A stretch of 64,000 nucleotides of DNA from JAGNKE01 sp965230245. GTDB taxonomy: Bacteria > Pseudomonadota > Alphaproteobacteria > Micavibrionales > Micavibrionaceae. The translations under genes and the position numbers were made by a program. Below, in pieces: positions 17,314 to 25,239 of the stretch. Under the pieces are notes generated by a model, which was not told where the DNA came from, did no database searches, and saw only the letters and a program-made list of their open reading frames with translations. The stretch spans positions 496,001 to 560,000 of the forward strand of contig OZ246000.1 in the NCBI GenBank assembly GCA_965230245.1. The letters are read 5' to 3'. Within the stretch, counting starts at the first letter, position 1, and the number at the start of each line of letters is the position of its first letter.

Positions 17314-18291
17314 TCAAAGAGCAAGCGCATCATCCTCAAAATCCAAAGCCTGATTTTGCTGCATTTGATCATTAGCGGCATCAAGAAATGCCTCATGTTC
17401 ATCTGCCGTCAGCGACAAATCACTTATTTGCGAAACTCCGCCCTGACTCAAAATAACAGGCACACCGATACTCACACCCTGCACGCCATGAAAATCTTCT
17501 TGCAGATGTACGGAAGCCGTCATTGTTCTCTCCCTCCCTTCCACAAGAAGACTCTCAATCATCGTTGCCGCACACGATGCCGGAGAAATATAAGCAGAAC
17601 TCCCGTTAAACTTAATGACAGATGATCCCGCCCCCAACGTAGACTTTCTGATTTCCTCAATACGCTCCTGTGTAATTTCTCCGTTCTCAAGCATCTCCTG
17701 CAAACTGCGTCCCTTAATGGTTGCCTGACTGAAAAGCGGAACCATCTTCGCCCCGTGCTGCCCAATAACATAGCCCTTAACCTCGTTCGGACGGGCATTG
17801 TCAAAATCCTCCCCCAGAAACGCGCGGAAACGGCGGCTGTCCAGAATACCGGCCATCCCCATGATTTTATTGGACGGAACACTCGAAACCCTGTTCATCA
17901 ACTCCACCATTGAATCCAACGGATTGGTAACCAGAATAACAAACGCATCCGGCGCGTGTTCACTGATATCTTGGGCACATTTCCGGATAATCGGCGTATT
18001 CACACGAATAAGATCCTCTCGCGTCATATCACTGGTGCGCGGTTTGCCCGCCGTAATCACGACAACATCCGATCCTGCGAGAATGGCCGGATTTGTGGAC
18101 GTAGAAATGGTTATATCCTGATCACCGTCGATGCACGGTTTAAGTTCAAGGACGGTACCGCGCAAACGCTCCGCACTCCGCCCCAGATAGGCGATATCCC
18201 CCAAATCCTTGGAAATACAAGCCATTCCAATAGATTTTCCGATGTTTCCCGGCCCAATAATACTGATTTTTTTATTACCTGATTCTAACAT
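17314..18291 (-). CDS. Malate/lactate dehydrogenase family protein, probably malate, possibly NADP-dependent
   Basis: 325 residues with the full LDH/MDH fold: Rossmann loop IGPGNIGKSIG (about 12-22), TNPLDSMVELM, the LDSRRFRAFLG substrate-Arg segment and the VIGQHGAKMVP catalytic His. The active-site loop reads AGKPRTSDMTRED; Arg near residue 85 takes the place of the specificity residue (Arg in malate, Gln in lactate enzymes), so malate is favoured. After strand 2 the usual Asp that binds the NAD ribose is missing: YLGRSAERLRG, a pattern seen in NADP-binding forms. The start at 18291 is chosen for its AGGGAG site. No TCA-cycle genes are next to it. Confidence 0.85.
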   Translation of the reverse strand: MLESGNKKISIIGPGNIGKSIGMACISKDLGDIAYLGRSAERLRGTVLELKPCIDGDQDITISTSTNPAILAGSDVVVITAGKPRTSDMTREDLIRVNTPIIRKCAQDISEHAPDAFVILVTNPLDSMVELMNRVSSVPSNKIMGMAGILDSRRFRAFLGEDFDNARPNEVKGYVIGQHGAKMVPLFSQATIKGRSLQEMLENGEITQERIEEIRKSTLGAGSSVIKFNGSSAYISPASCAATMIESLLVEGRERTMTASVHLQEDFHGVQGVSIGVPVILSQGGVSQISDLSLTADEHEAFLDAANDQMQQNQALDFEDDALAL

Positions 18292-18385
18292 ATGCTCCCT
18301 GCTTTTTTTATTTGATATCATACGCTTAATTCCACACACACTTAGGCGGAAACAAAGCGTATTATTTAACCACGCCGAACATCAC

Positions 18386-18396
18386 TATGTAAAATT
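18386..18396 (+). promoter_or_regulatory. Recurring 11-bp element TATGTAAAATT (copy 1)
   Basis: An exact copy also occurs upstream of the FecR-domain gene (35449) and, on the minus strand, upstream of the RTX gene (53898). Here it lies 212 bases before the 18608 gene and about 95 bases before mdh. It may be a regulator site or only a chance AT-rich word. Confidence 0.3.
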
Positions 18397-18445
18397 GAAA
18401 TTGTAGTTTTGACAGGAATTAGAAGGATGCTGCAGGAAAAACATA

Positions 18446-18469
18446 TCAAACTCTCTGTTTAGAGTTTGA
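18446..18469. repeat. Hairpin in the mdh/18608 intergenic region
   Basis: TCAAACTCT and AGAGTTTGA pair perfectly (9 bp) around a 6-base loop. On the minus strand TATGTTTTT follows, so it could end a transcript arriving from the right; on the plus strand it would lie in the 5' leader of the 18608 gene. Confidence 0.4.
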
Positions 18470-18607
18470 AAAACATACTGTACTGTATGAACACACTGAA
18501 CTAAATCTCACTATCGTTTGGCACCAATTGGTTTGACAAATTTGCAATAATTGTGGCAACTTAAGTATTACGAAAAATACAGAGAATTGCTATTTTAGAG
18601 GTAGATT

Positions 18608-19066
18608 ATGAACATGCACACACCGGATTTAACTGCTGATACATATGATCAAATGCCAAGCGATGATGCGCGCAGCATTGTCGGACTGCGACAGGCCCTT
18701 TTGGATTTAAGCATGGATGATATTGTTGAAATTGCGGAAGGCAATGGTCCTGAACCGCTCGCAACCTATCAGCCCCCTAGCCAATCCGGAGGTTCGGGCA
18801 TGTTTAACGTAATCAGTGGCGTGAAAACACAATATGACGAAGAATTTACGAGCGGTGATTTTACCAATCGGCTTGCCGCAGATATGCTCCGATCTCTCAC
18901 GAGCGATCAAGCGCAAACACCGGAAAACTACATCAGAGCCAGAGAAACAGCTTTGGAAATGACCAAAAGCGACATTTTCATGAGATTTGATCAGGAATAT
19001 GCAGACGCTCAAGGCTACCATGAGGAGAGCACTGAACCTCAGCTCGTCGGTTATACGCACGATTAA
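18608..19066 (+). CDS. Unrecognised 152-residue soluble protein
   Basis: No signal peptide, no membrane segment and no cysteine. The N-terminal 60 residues are acidic with a helical LRQALLDLSMDDIVEIAEG; a Pro/Ser/Gly linker (about 58-68) leads to a second helical half. The ATG is preceded by AGAGG. No family is recognised. It stands alone on the plus strand between mdh and the inverse autotransporter, with long non-coding flanks on both sides. Confidence 0.6.
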   Translation: MNMHTPDLTADTYDQMPSDDARSIVGLRQALLDLSMDDIVEIAEGNGPEPLATYQPPSQSGGSGMFNVISGVKTQYDEEFTSGDFTNRLAADMLRSLTSDQAQTPENYIRARETALEMTKSDIFMRFDQEYADAQGYHEESTEPQLVGYTHD

Positions 19067-19433
19067 AGTATTTTCGAACTACCAAAAGCCCGCTTAAATG
19101 CTCGCTTTTAGACCAAATTAAGGACGGTGAGTATAAGATGGTGCAGCCCAATAGAGAAACCTCGAACGCATTATTTAAGGTTTTTGAGAAGTGGAATACT
19201 CTTCTTAAAGCGCATTCATTTACAATACTGTAGCTCACAAGCGCAAGACGCCCCAATTGCCAAACGAAAATTTAGGTGAGATCCTCAAGAATACTTGTTC
19301 TAGCTGGAAAACGAAGCGATTACTAACTACTCTATGGTTTCTTGCCAGTATAACCAAATAATTTTGATCATAATTAATCAATATACAAAATAGTCAGAAA
19401 AAGTTATTATTGTACTGTTGATCGATTTTTTGT
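19067..19433. other. Gene-free stretch before the inverse autotransporter
   Basis: 367 bases, AT-rich. One 31-codon open frame (19138-19233, ATG to TAG, with AAGGA upstream) and a further short open stretch to about 19370 in another frame could be remains of a decayed gene, but neither is convincing. The region must also hold the promoter of the 19434 gene; I see no clear -35/-10 pair. Confidence 0.4.
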
Positions 19434-21158
19434 GTGGCTATTTTGGTACAATTATTCCTACTATTAATGATCTGCTTCGCTTTTATGCCTTGGCGACCAA
19501 TCAAAGCTCAGGAGGATGATAAAAAATGGCATCCCCATCTTGAAATTGAGGGTAAATCTTCAAAAGTAAGGGACATTGGAGAAATTGCCGCATTTATTCC
19601 TATTTTGCAAGACGAAGATGCACTATTGTTTTCAGATATCCGTGCACGGCACGATAATCTGGATAGTGATGAATTTAATCTGGGCATTGGGTATCGAAAG
19701 CAATTAAATAACCGCATTATTCTAGGCGGCTATGGTTTCTATGATCGCCGACGTACACCTAACGACAACTCATTTAATCAATTGACCCTTGGCTTTGAAA
19801 CTATTACATCACATTGGGAAGCCAGAGTTAATGGATATCTGCCGGAAAGCACAGAAAAAAATATAGGCCAAGAAAGCTTTGTTGGCATAGTTTCTGGTGG
19901 CAACTTACAGATACAAAAATTATCAGCCCCTAAAGAGCGCGCATTGCCAGGTTTTGATATCGAAATTGGTAGAGGTTTTGACTTGGCTCAGGATTTGGAG
20001 TTATGGGCATATGCTGGTGGCTATTATTTCAATGCAAATGGTTATGATAAAGTTAGTGGCCCACGAACCAGATTAGAAATTACCTACAAAGCTGATCAGT
20101 ACTTTATAGATGGCACACGTTTTACTCTGGGCGTGGAGACGCAAAACGATGATCAACGAGGGGAGCAGACATTTGGATTAATTCGCGTTAGGGTTCCTTT
20201 CTATAATATTCATTCAGACCAATCCCATACATTGATTGACCAGCGTATGACAACACGAATTGTTAGAGACGTCGACATAGTGAGCGCAGGAAAAAAGCCT
20301 GAAGTATTAAGCATGGAAAGTGCCACAACAACGACGGCTGGAGGGAACCAAGTAAGCTCTATAACAACGATTCAAGCAGGAGACAATATTGCGACAACAG
20401 TAACAGCTGCTGGTAATGACGCGTTAATCGCAATTGATGGATCAAACGGCACAATTATCACCAATGCAAAAGCTAATTTGCTGCCTGGGCAATCAATTGT
20501 GGGAGGGCAATCTGAAATACAGATAACAGGCACAAGCGGTAATATTGCTATTTTAAGGATACCTGGTCAAAGGCCAATCATAACCGGCACAGATATGGCT
20601 CAAGATATATTTGGCATGGCCAATAATACCTCGATTAAAGGGATAGATATGACCGGTGGACGCTTGGGCATACAGTTGAACGGGGTAGTAAACACTTTGG
20701 TACAAGATGTTTCCATCAGTTCTACTGATGGGACAGGAATAACCGTTATTTCCGGAAGTACCGGTACTTTTCGTGACATAGATATAACCAATACAGGCTC
20801 GAACGGTATGTTTATTAGCACAGGCAGTAACATTACTGCGAGCAATATTGACATTGATGGAACATCAGTCTTTGGAATCAATGTGGTAGGGGCTACTCTG
20901 AATATTGAAAACTCAAACATCACAAATACAACAAATGACGGTTTTACCTCTAGCGCAAGCTCAACTGTAACAATGAATACAACCAATATCAGCAACGCAG
21001 GTGGGGATGCTGTCTCCCTTTTAAATTCGAATCTATCCGGTAGCGGGAATGTAATTAGCGGATTCGTCAGCGCATTAACATGCAATAATTCAGGCGGCAA
21101 TACTGGCAGCTTGTCGTTTACTGATGTGCAAAGCACTGGCCCCGCTTCATGTCCTTAA
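19434..21158 (+). CDS. Inverse autotransporter with parallel beta-helix passenger
   Basis: 574 residues from a GTG start. A signal peptide (about 1-25, ending IKAQ) is followed by an inverse-autotransporter beta-barrel (about 30-270) like that of intimin and invasin: FIPILQDEDALLFSDIRAR, NLGIGYRKQL, LGGYGFYDRRRTPNDNSFNQ and a terminal RVRVPFYN strand. The C-terminal part (about 395-560) has short repeats of the type SNIDIDGTS.FGINVVG and NITNTTNDG, typical of a right-handed beta-helix, instead of the Ig-like domains of intimin. The product should be exposed on the cell surface. Composition is more AT-rich than that of the core genes, and tRNA-Thr follows. Confidence 0.82.
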   Translation: MAILVQLFLLLMICFAFMPWRPIKAQEDDKKWHPHLEIEGKSSKVRDIGEIAAFIPILQDEDALLFSDIRARHDNLDSDEFNLGIGYRKQLNNRIILGGYGFYDRRRTPNDNSFNQLTLGFETITSHWEARVNGYLPESTEKNIGQESFVGIVSGGNLQIQKLSAPKERALPGFDIEIGRGFDLAQDLELWAYAGGYYFNANGYDKVSGPRTRLEITYKADQYFIDGTRFTLGVETQNDDQRGEQTFGLIRVRVPFYNIHSDQSHTLIDQRMTTRIVRDVDIVSAGKKPEVLSMESATTTTAGGNQVSSITTIQAGDNIATTVTAAGNDALIAIDGSNGTIITNAKANLLPGQSIVGGQSEIQITGTSGNIAILRIPGQRPIITGTDMAQDIFGMANNTSIKGIDMTGGRLGIQLNGVVNTLVQDVSISSTDGTGITVISGSTGTFRDIDITNTGSNGMFISTGSNITASNIDIDGTSVFGINVVGATLNIENSNITNTTNDGFTSSASSTVTMNTTNISNAGGDAVSLLNSNLSGSGNVISGFVSALTCNNSGGNTGSLSFTDVQSTGPASCP

Positions 21159-21289
21159 ATCTAGGGCTAAGCATGTTTCGGCGTAAAAATGGCGGAAATA
21201 CTGGACGAGAGAGCACAGCTTTTTTGGATATACAGAGGAAAGCGCCCTGGGTAAATAAAAGCACATGATAAAATAAATGATTTTGTGAG

Positions 21290-21364
21290 TGGTGCTGCTG
21301 GAGAGAATTGAACTCTCGGCCTCGTCATTACCAATGACGCGCTCTACCACTGAGCTACAGCAGC
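21290..21364 (-). tRNA. tRNA-Thr (anticodon GGT)
   Basis: A full cloverleaf on the minus strand: acceptor GCTGCTG/CAGCAGC, D-arm GCTC...GAGC, anticodon stem CGTCA/TGACG with loop TTGGTAA (anticodon GGT, U33 present), T-arm GAGAG/CTCTC with TTCAATT, discriminator A and encoded CCA. It reads ACY (Thr) codons. Its 3' end faces the inverse autotransporter gene. Confidence 0.97.
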
Positions 21365-21409
21365 AGCCTAGAAAAGTGTTCGAAAACCTAACGAATTATT
21401 CAAATACTG

Positions 21410-22384
21410 TCATCTGTTTTTTTTACTTTCCAAAAACGCCAACGCCCTTTTATACGCCAGAGCCCGCGCATCCTCATCCCCTGCAACACGCGCACCTTTT
21501 ACACTACAGGATGCAATAACATCCGAAAGCCCTACACCTGAAACCGTCTTGCCGGAGGAAAGCTCTACAAACCGCCCGCCCGCCTGCTCCGCAATGCGGC
21601 AGTTTTTCGGATATGGATAACCAACCGGTAAAGACCACTCTTCCAAGCCCGCCAGCCGCGGATGCGTAAACGCATGACGCTGCCCGTCATAAATGAAAAG
21701 CTCTATGGGCGCGTCGACCGCCTGCCCCTTAACGCTATCCACAACCTGCTTGCACAGCGCAGCGGGTGTAATCTCATCCGCCCCGCCGCTATGGATTTGA
21801 ACAGGGGCGCCCATCTCCCAATCAAGCAAACTCACACCGCACCAAGGATAAAAAGATAAATGAGACCGAAACGGATCGTTACGAAAACCGTATCGTGTGT
21901 ATATGCCTTCAAACGCAGAGTAAAGCGCAGGCAACCCACCTTTCGAAAATCCGACAACACTGACACGACTCGCATCTATGTCCGATCGCCCCGCCATATA
22001 TTTGTAAGCCGCAAACAAATCAGCCAGAATGCTCGCCTCACTCACCTCCGTCTGGTCATCGGTAATTTTTTGCACCTTGCGCGGGGAAAAACTGTCCACG
22101 ACCAAAACGGCAAACCCGCGCGCGGCCAAGATTTGCGCAAAATCCACCTCCATCGTGCCAACGCCCAACGAACTGTGCAGCATGACAACGGACGGATAAG
22201 GTACAGTCCCACTCTCGGGCAATAAAAGATAGCCTCGCCCTTCTTCCCTTTCTGCACCTATAATATCATCCCGATCCAGCCACCGCGGCGAAGAACTCGC
22301 GAACGAAACCTGCTCTGATCCTTGCGGGCGCGAACTACATGCCCCGACCAAAAACACCAGACAAATAAGAAAGAAAAACCGCAT
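21410..22384 (-). CDS. Dienelactone-hydrolase-like lipoprotein
   Basis: 324 residues. The signal peptide ends in the lipobox VGAC (Cys16). The hydrolase core shows VVMLHSSLG (oxyanion region), VVGFSKGGLPAL (Ser nucleophile), SGGADEITPAA (Asp) and YDGQRHAFTHP (His), the arrangement of the DlhH group. The four matching catalytic elements make it a likely active esterase at the cell envelope; the substrate is unknown. Four exported or lipid-anchored hydrolases of this fold occur in the window. Confidence 0.85.
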   Translation of the reverse strand: MRFFFLICLVFLVGACSSRPQGSEQVSFASSSPRWLDRDDIIGAEREEGRGYLLLPESGTVPYPSVVMLHSSLGVGTMEVDFAQILAARGFAVLVVDSFSPRKVQKITDDQTEVSEASILADLFAAYKYMAGRSDIDASRVSVVGFSKGGLPALYSAFEGIYTRYGFRNDPFRSHLSFYPWCGVSLLDWEMGAPVQIHSGGADEITPAALCKQVVDSVKGQAVDAPIELFIYDGQRHAFTHPRLAGLEEWSLPVGYPYPKNCRIAEQAGGRFVELSSGKTVSGVGLSDVIASCSVKGARVAGDEDARALAYKRALAFLESKKNR

Positions 22385-22519
22385 CCCCGCCCCTTAAAAA
22401 AATGACTTTAGCCATGCTACACGCCTCTGACAAGAAGGCGACAAACCCAATTCACTTGCGGCAAAACGCGCAGATATGCAAAATTTATAAGCCCAAAAAA
22501 GACATGAAGGATAAAAGCC

Positions 22520-23026
22520 ATGATGGAAAAACTCGAAGTACTCATTGTTGATCAGGATCCCGCTCTAAGGGAGGTGGCAAAAGATTACGCACAATTGCTC
22601 CTTCATGCCGAGGAATTGAACATCGAAACGGTTTCCAGCGCGGAAGAAGCCTTCCAGAAACTCATGCAATCAGGCGGCAACGACATCGACGTTATTGTAA
22701 CGGGCGGGCAACTCCCCGGACGAAGCCCCGTCGAAATGGCCGAATACATCCGCGGCAACAAATACCTTAATGAAACACCGATTATCATGTGCACGGGCGA
22801 TGCAGATTTCGAAGCCGCAAAACAAACGGCGATGGCCTCAGGCATCAGCATGGTTTTGAAACAACCCTACACAAAAGACCAGATCCTCGAAGCCTATCAG
22901 GAAGTCCTGCCGCCTGAAGCATTCATATCCGACCACCCCGGCGGCGCAGATTCCCGCCACCACCGCCCCGACCTTGTGGATCATCTAGATGATGACGACA
23001 TGGAACACAGGCCCGAGCCGCTATAA
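22520..23026 (+). CDS. Receiver-domain protein lacking the phosphoacceptor Asp
   Basis: 168 residues. A CheY-like receiver (about 5-125): the acidic pocket VDQDPALREV, the Thr in IIMCTGDAD and a Lys in VLKQPYTKDQI are present. The phosphorylation segment reads DVIVTGGQLPGRSPVEM; aligned with the usual DLxLLDxxMPG, the acceptor Asp is Gly. Such pseudo-receivers usually act by protein contacts, not phosphorylation. The last 40 residues are Asp/His-rich (HHRPDLVDHLDDDDMEH) and may bind metal or be disordered. The start has AAGGA upstream. Confidence 0.8.
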   Translation: MMEKLEVLIVDQDPALREVAKDYAQLLLHAEELNIETVSSAEEAFQKLMQSGGNDIDVIVTGGQLPGRSPVEMAEYIRGNKYLNETPIIMCTGDADFEAAKQTAMASGISMVLKQPYTKDQILEAYQEVLPPEAFISDHPGGADSRHHRPDLVDHLDDDDMEHRPEPL

Positions 23027-23058
23027 CTAGGGATCTCCCGCACCTAAAACACTCCACA

Positions 23059-23080
23059 CCAAAATCGGCCTTGATTTTGG
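23059..23080. repeat. Hairpin after the pseudo-receiver gene
   Basis: CCAAAATC and GATTTTGG (8 bp) around a 6-base loop, 33 bases after the stop. No T-run follows, so termination is uncertain. Confidence 0.4.
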
Positions 23081-23154
23081 AAAGTGCTTAAGTTTCGCTC
23101 TGCTTTTTGCAATTCTAAACTATACATAAACTCTTGATTTACTGGGTACGTTCC

Positions 23155-23310
23155 ATGACAGACCGCAAAACGGAAAAGATGGATAAACGCGCAGCCGCCC
23201 TGCGCGATAACCTGCGCCGCCGCAAGGAAAAAACCAAACAGGACGCAGAGAACTCAAAAAAAGTGAACCCTGATAAAGATAAGCCTGAGAGTAAAAAGGA
23301 CAACGACTGA
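23155..23310 (+). CDS. Small basic protein upstream of dcd-murA
   Basis: 51 residues, almost all charged: MTDRKTEKMDKRAAALRDNL at the start, then an Arg/Lys-rich helix and a Lys/Asp tail. I translated it directly from the sequence. Short proteins of this kind (RAAALRDNLRRRK core) are, as far as I recall, common just upstream of murA in Alphaproteobacteria; the function is unknown. The stop overlaps the dcd start (TGATG), so it belongs to the operon. Confidence 0.75.
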   Translation: MTDRKTEKMDKRAAALRDNLRRRKEKTKQDAENSKKVNPDKDKPESKKDND

Positions 23311-23918
23311 TGCAAATTCTGAAAGAAAAAACGCCCGTTACCGATGCTGAAAAGGTCAACATGCCTGGGATTCTTGCCGATCACCAAATCCGTGACCTCG
23401 CAATGAACGAGGGAATGATAGACCCCTTCGTCGAAAAACAGACCCGCGAAGGCGTCATTTCCTACGGCCTGTCCTCCTACGGATACGATGCGCGAACCGC
23501 CGACGAATTCAAGATTTTCACCAATATTGACAATGCTTTAGTCGACCCGAAAGACTTCTCCCAGCAAAGTTTTGTTGACAGAAAGACCGATATTTGCGTA
23601 ATACCACCGAACAGTTTTGTGCTTTCCCGAACAGTCGAATACTTCCGTATACCAAAAGACGTATTGGTGATATGTTTGGGGAAAAGCACCTACGCAAGGT
23701 GTGGATTAATTGTGAATGTCACACCGCTTGAGCCGGGCTGGGAAGGTCACGTGACATTGGAAATATCCAACACAACCCCCCTGCCCGCACGTGTTTACGC
23801 CAATGAGGGCGTTGCACAGTTTTTATTTTTTAAAGGGAGCAGCGCCTGTGAAACGAGCTACGCCGACCGACAAGGAAAATATATGGGACAACGCGGAGTC
23901 ACGCTCCCACGGCTTTAA
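23310..23918 (+). CDS. dcd: dCTP deaminase
   Basis: 202 residues. It converts dCTP to dUTP, feeding thymidylate synthesis. The core shows GLSSYGYDAR, LGKSTYARCGL with the catalytic region, VTPLEPGWEGHVTLEI (the Glu general base in the trimer site) and the C-terminal YMGQRGVTLPR that closes over the nucleotide. The start at 23310 overlaps the upstream small gene; a second in-frame ATG at 23361 gives the more usual family N-terminus and cannot be excluded. Confidence 0.95.
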   Translation: MQILKEKTPVTDAEKVNMPGILADHQIRDLAMNEGMIDPFVEKQTREGVISYGLSSYGYDARTADEFKIFTNIDNALVDPKDFSQQSFVDRKTDICVIPPNSFVLSRTVEYFRIPKDVLVICLGKSTYARCGLIVNVTPLEPGWEGHVTLEISNTTPLPARVYANEGVAQFLFFKGSSACETSYADRQGKYMGQRGVTLPRL

Positions 23919-25239
23919 GCTGGACGCAAGCGCCGAACTCACGCCCCCGAAATTGTCCTCCTCCCCGCTGGATAAAATTGTCGTGCGCGGCGGCAAAGCG
24001 CTAAACGGCGAAATCCCGATCAGCGGCGCAAAAAATGCGGCCCTAAAGGTCATGTGCGCAGCCATGCTCACAGACCAGAGCGTCTATTTCGACAATATGC
24101 CCAATATGCTGCGTGACATCAGCTCCCAAACAGACCTGCTGGAATATCACGGCTGCGCCATCCGCAGGGAAGGAAACCGCATGGCCATCAATGCGGGCTT
24201 TGTTGACAACCTGACCGCGCCGTACGACCTTGTACGAAAAATGCGCACATCCATTCTGGTTCTCGGCCCGCTCCTCGCTCGTTTCGGAGAGGCCAAAGTC
24301 TCCCTGCCCGGCGGCTGCGCCATCGGCACACGCCCCGTCGACCTCCACCTGAAGGGAATGGAGGAAATGGGCGCGATCATCAAAATCGAGGAAGGCTACA
24401 TCAAGGCCAAAGCTCCGCAAGGCGGCCTTAAAGGTGCGCGTATTCACTTCCCCAAAGTCTCTGTTGGCGCAACCGAAAACCTGCTGATGGCCGCCACTCT
24501 AGCCAACGGCACAACCATTCTGTCCAACGCGGCCAAGGAACCCGAAATCATCGACCTCGGTGAATGCCTCATCAAAATGGGCGCAAAGATTACGGGACTG
24601 GGTACGGAAACGATTACAATCGAAGGCGCGAACATGCTCACGGGTGCGCACCACGAAATTCTGCCTGACCGTATCGAAGCGGGAACGTATATCATTGCCG
24701 CAGGAATGACGGGCGGGACATTACGCCTGAAAAACGCACGTATAGAACACTTAAGCGCTGCACTCGGACACCTCTCGCAGGCCGGAATCGAAGTCGAACA
24801 GGACGGGCGCGACATCATCGCAAGCCGCAGTGCAAGCGGCCGCCTTCAAGGTGTCGATATCATGACGGAACCCTACCCCGGCTTCCCGACCGACCTGCAG
24901 GCACAATTTATGGCGATGCTCACCGTTGCAAACGGCGCGGGCATGGTAACCGAAACCATTTTTGAAAACCGCTTCATGCACGTCCCCGAACTCTCCCGTA
25001 TGGGCGCGGACATCACCGCACAAGGCAATTCCGCCATCGTACGCGGCGTAGAAAAACTCAAAGGCGCGGAAGTCATGGCCACCGACCTGCGCGCATCCGT
25101 CGCCCTCGTCCTCGCCGGACTGGTCGCCGAAGGGGCAACCACCGTCAACCGCATCTACCACCTCGAACGCGGCTACGAAGACATCGCCGGCAAACTCTCC
25201 GCCTGCGGCGCCGACATTAAACGTGTGAACGGTGAGTAA
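23848..25239 (+). CDS. murA: UDP-N-acetylglucosamine 1-carboxyvinyltransferase
   Basis: 463 residues. It transfers enolpyruvate from PEP to UDP-GlcNAc, the first committed step of peptidoglycan synthesis. The fosfomycin-target cysteine is present in LPGGCAIGTRPVDLH (near residue 157). The GTG at 23848 follows AAAGGGAG; it gives an N-terminal extension of about 37 residues before the usual KIVVRGGKALNGEI start. The gene begins inside dcd, 71 bases before the dcd stop, in another frame. A longer frame from 23791 has no ribosome site. Confidence 0.94.
   Translation: MKRATPTDKENIWDNAESRSHGFKLDASAELTPPKLSSSPLDKIVVRGGKALNGEIPISGAKNAALKVMCAAMLTDQSVYFDNMPNMLRDISSQTDLLEYHGCAIRREGNRMAINAGFVDNLTAPYDLVRKMRTSILVLGPLLARFGEAKVSLPGGCAIGTRPVDLHLKGMEEMGAIIKIEEGYIKAKAPQGGLKGARIHFPKVSVGATENLLMAATLANGTTILSNAAKEPEIIDLGECLIKMGAKITGLGTETITIEGANMLTGAHHEILPDRIEAGTYIIAAGMTGGTLRLKNARIEHLSAALGHLSQAGIEVEQDGRDIIASRSASGRLQGVDIMTEPYPGFPTDLQAQFMAMLTVANGAGMVTETIFENRFMHVPELSRMGADITAQGNSAIVRGVEKLKGAEVMATDLRASVALVLAGLVAEGATTVNRIYHLERGYEDIAGKLSACGADIKRVNGE

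Larger units (their letters stand above)
18292..18607. other. Gene-free divergent region between mdh and the 18608 gene
   Basis: An AT-rich 316-base gap that must hold promoters for both directions. It contains a copy of the TATGTAAAATT element and a 9-bp hairpin, annotated separately. A TTGACA occurs at 18533, but no convincing -10 follows at normal spacing. I see no open frame with coding character. Confidence 0.5.

Noticed and set aside
18533..18538. TTGACA as a -35 box for the 18608 gene
   Set aside because: No acceptable -10 hexamer at 16-18 bases.
21290..21364. Attachment site at tRNA-Thr
   Set aside because: I found no second copy of the tRNA 3' end and no integrase in the window.
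24043..24447. Long minus-strand open frame inside murA
   Set aside because: It is the antisense shadow of a strongly conserved gene; no start signal and no family.
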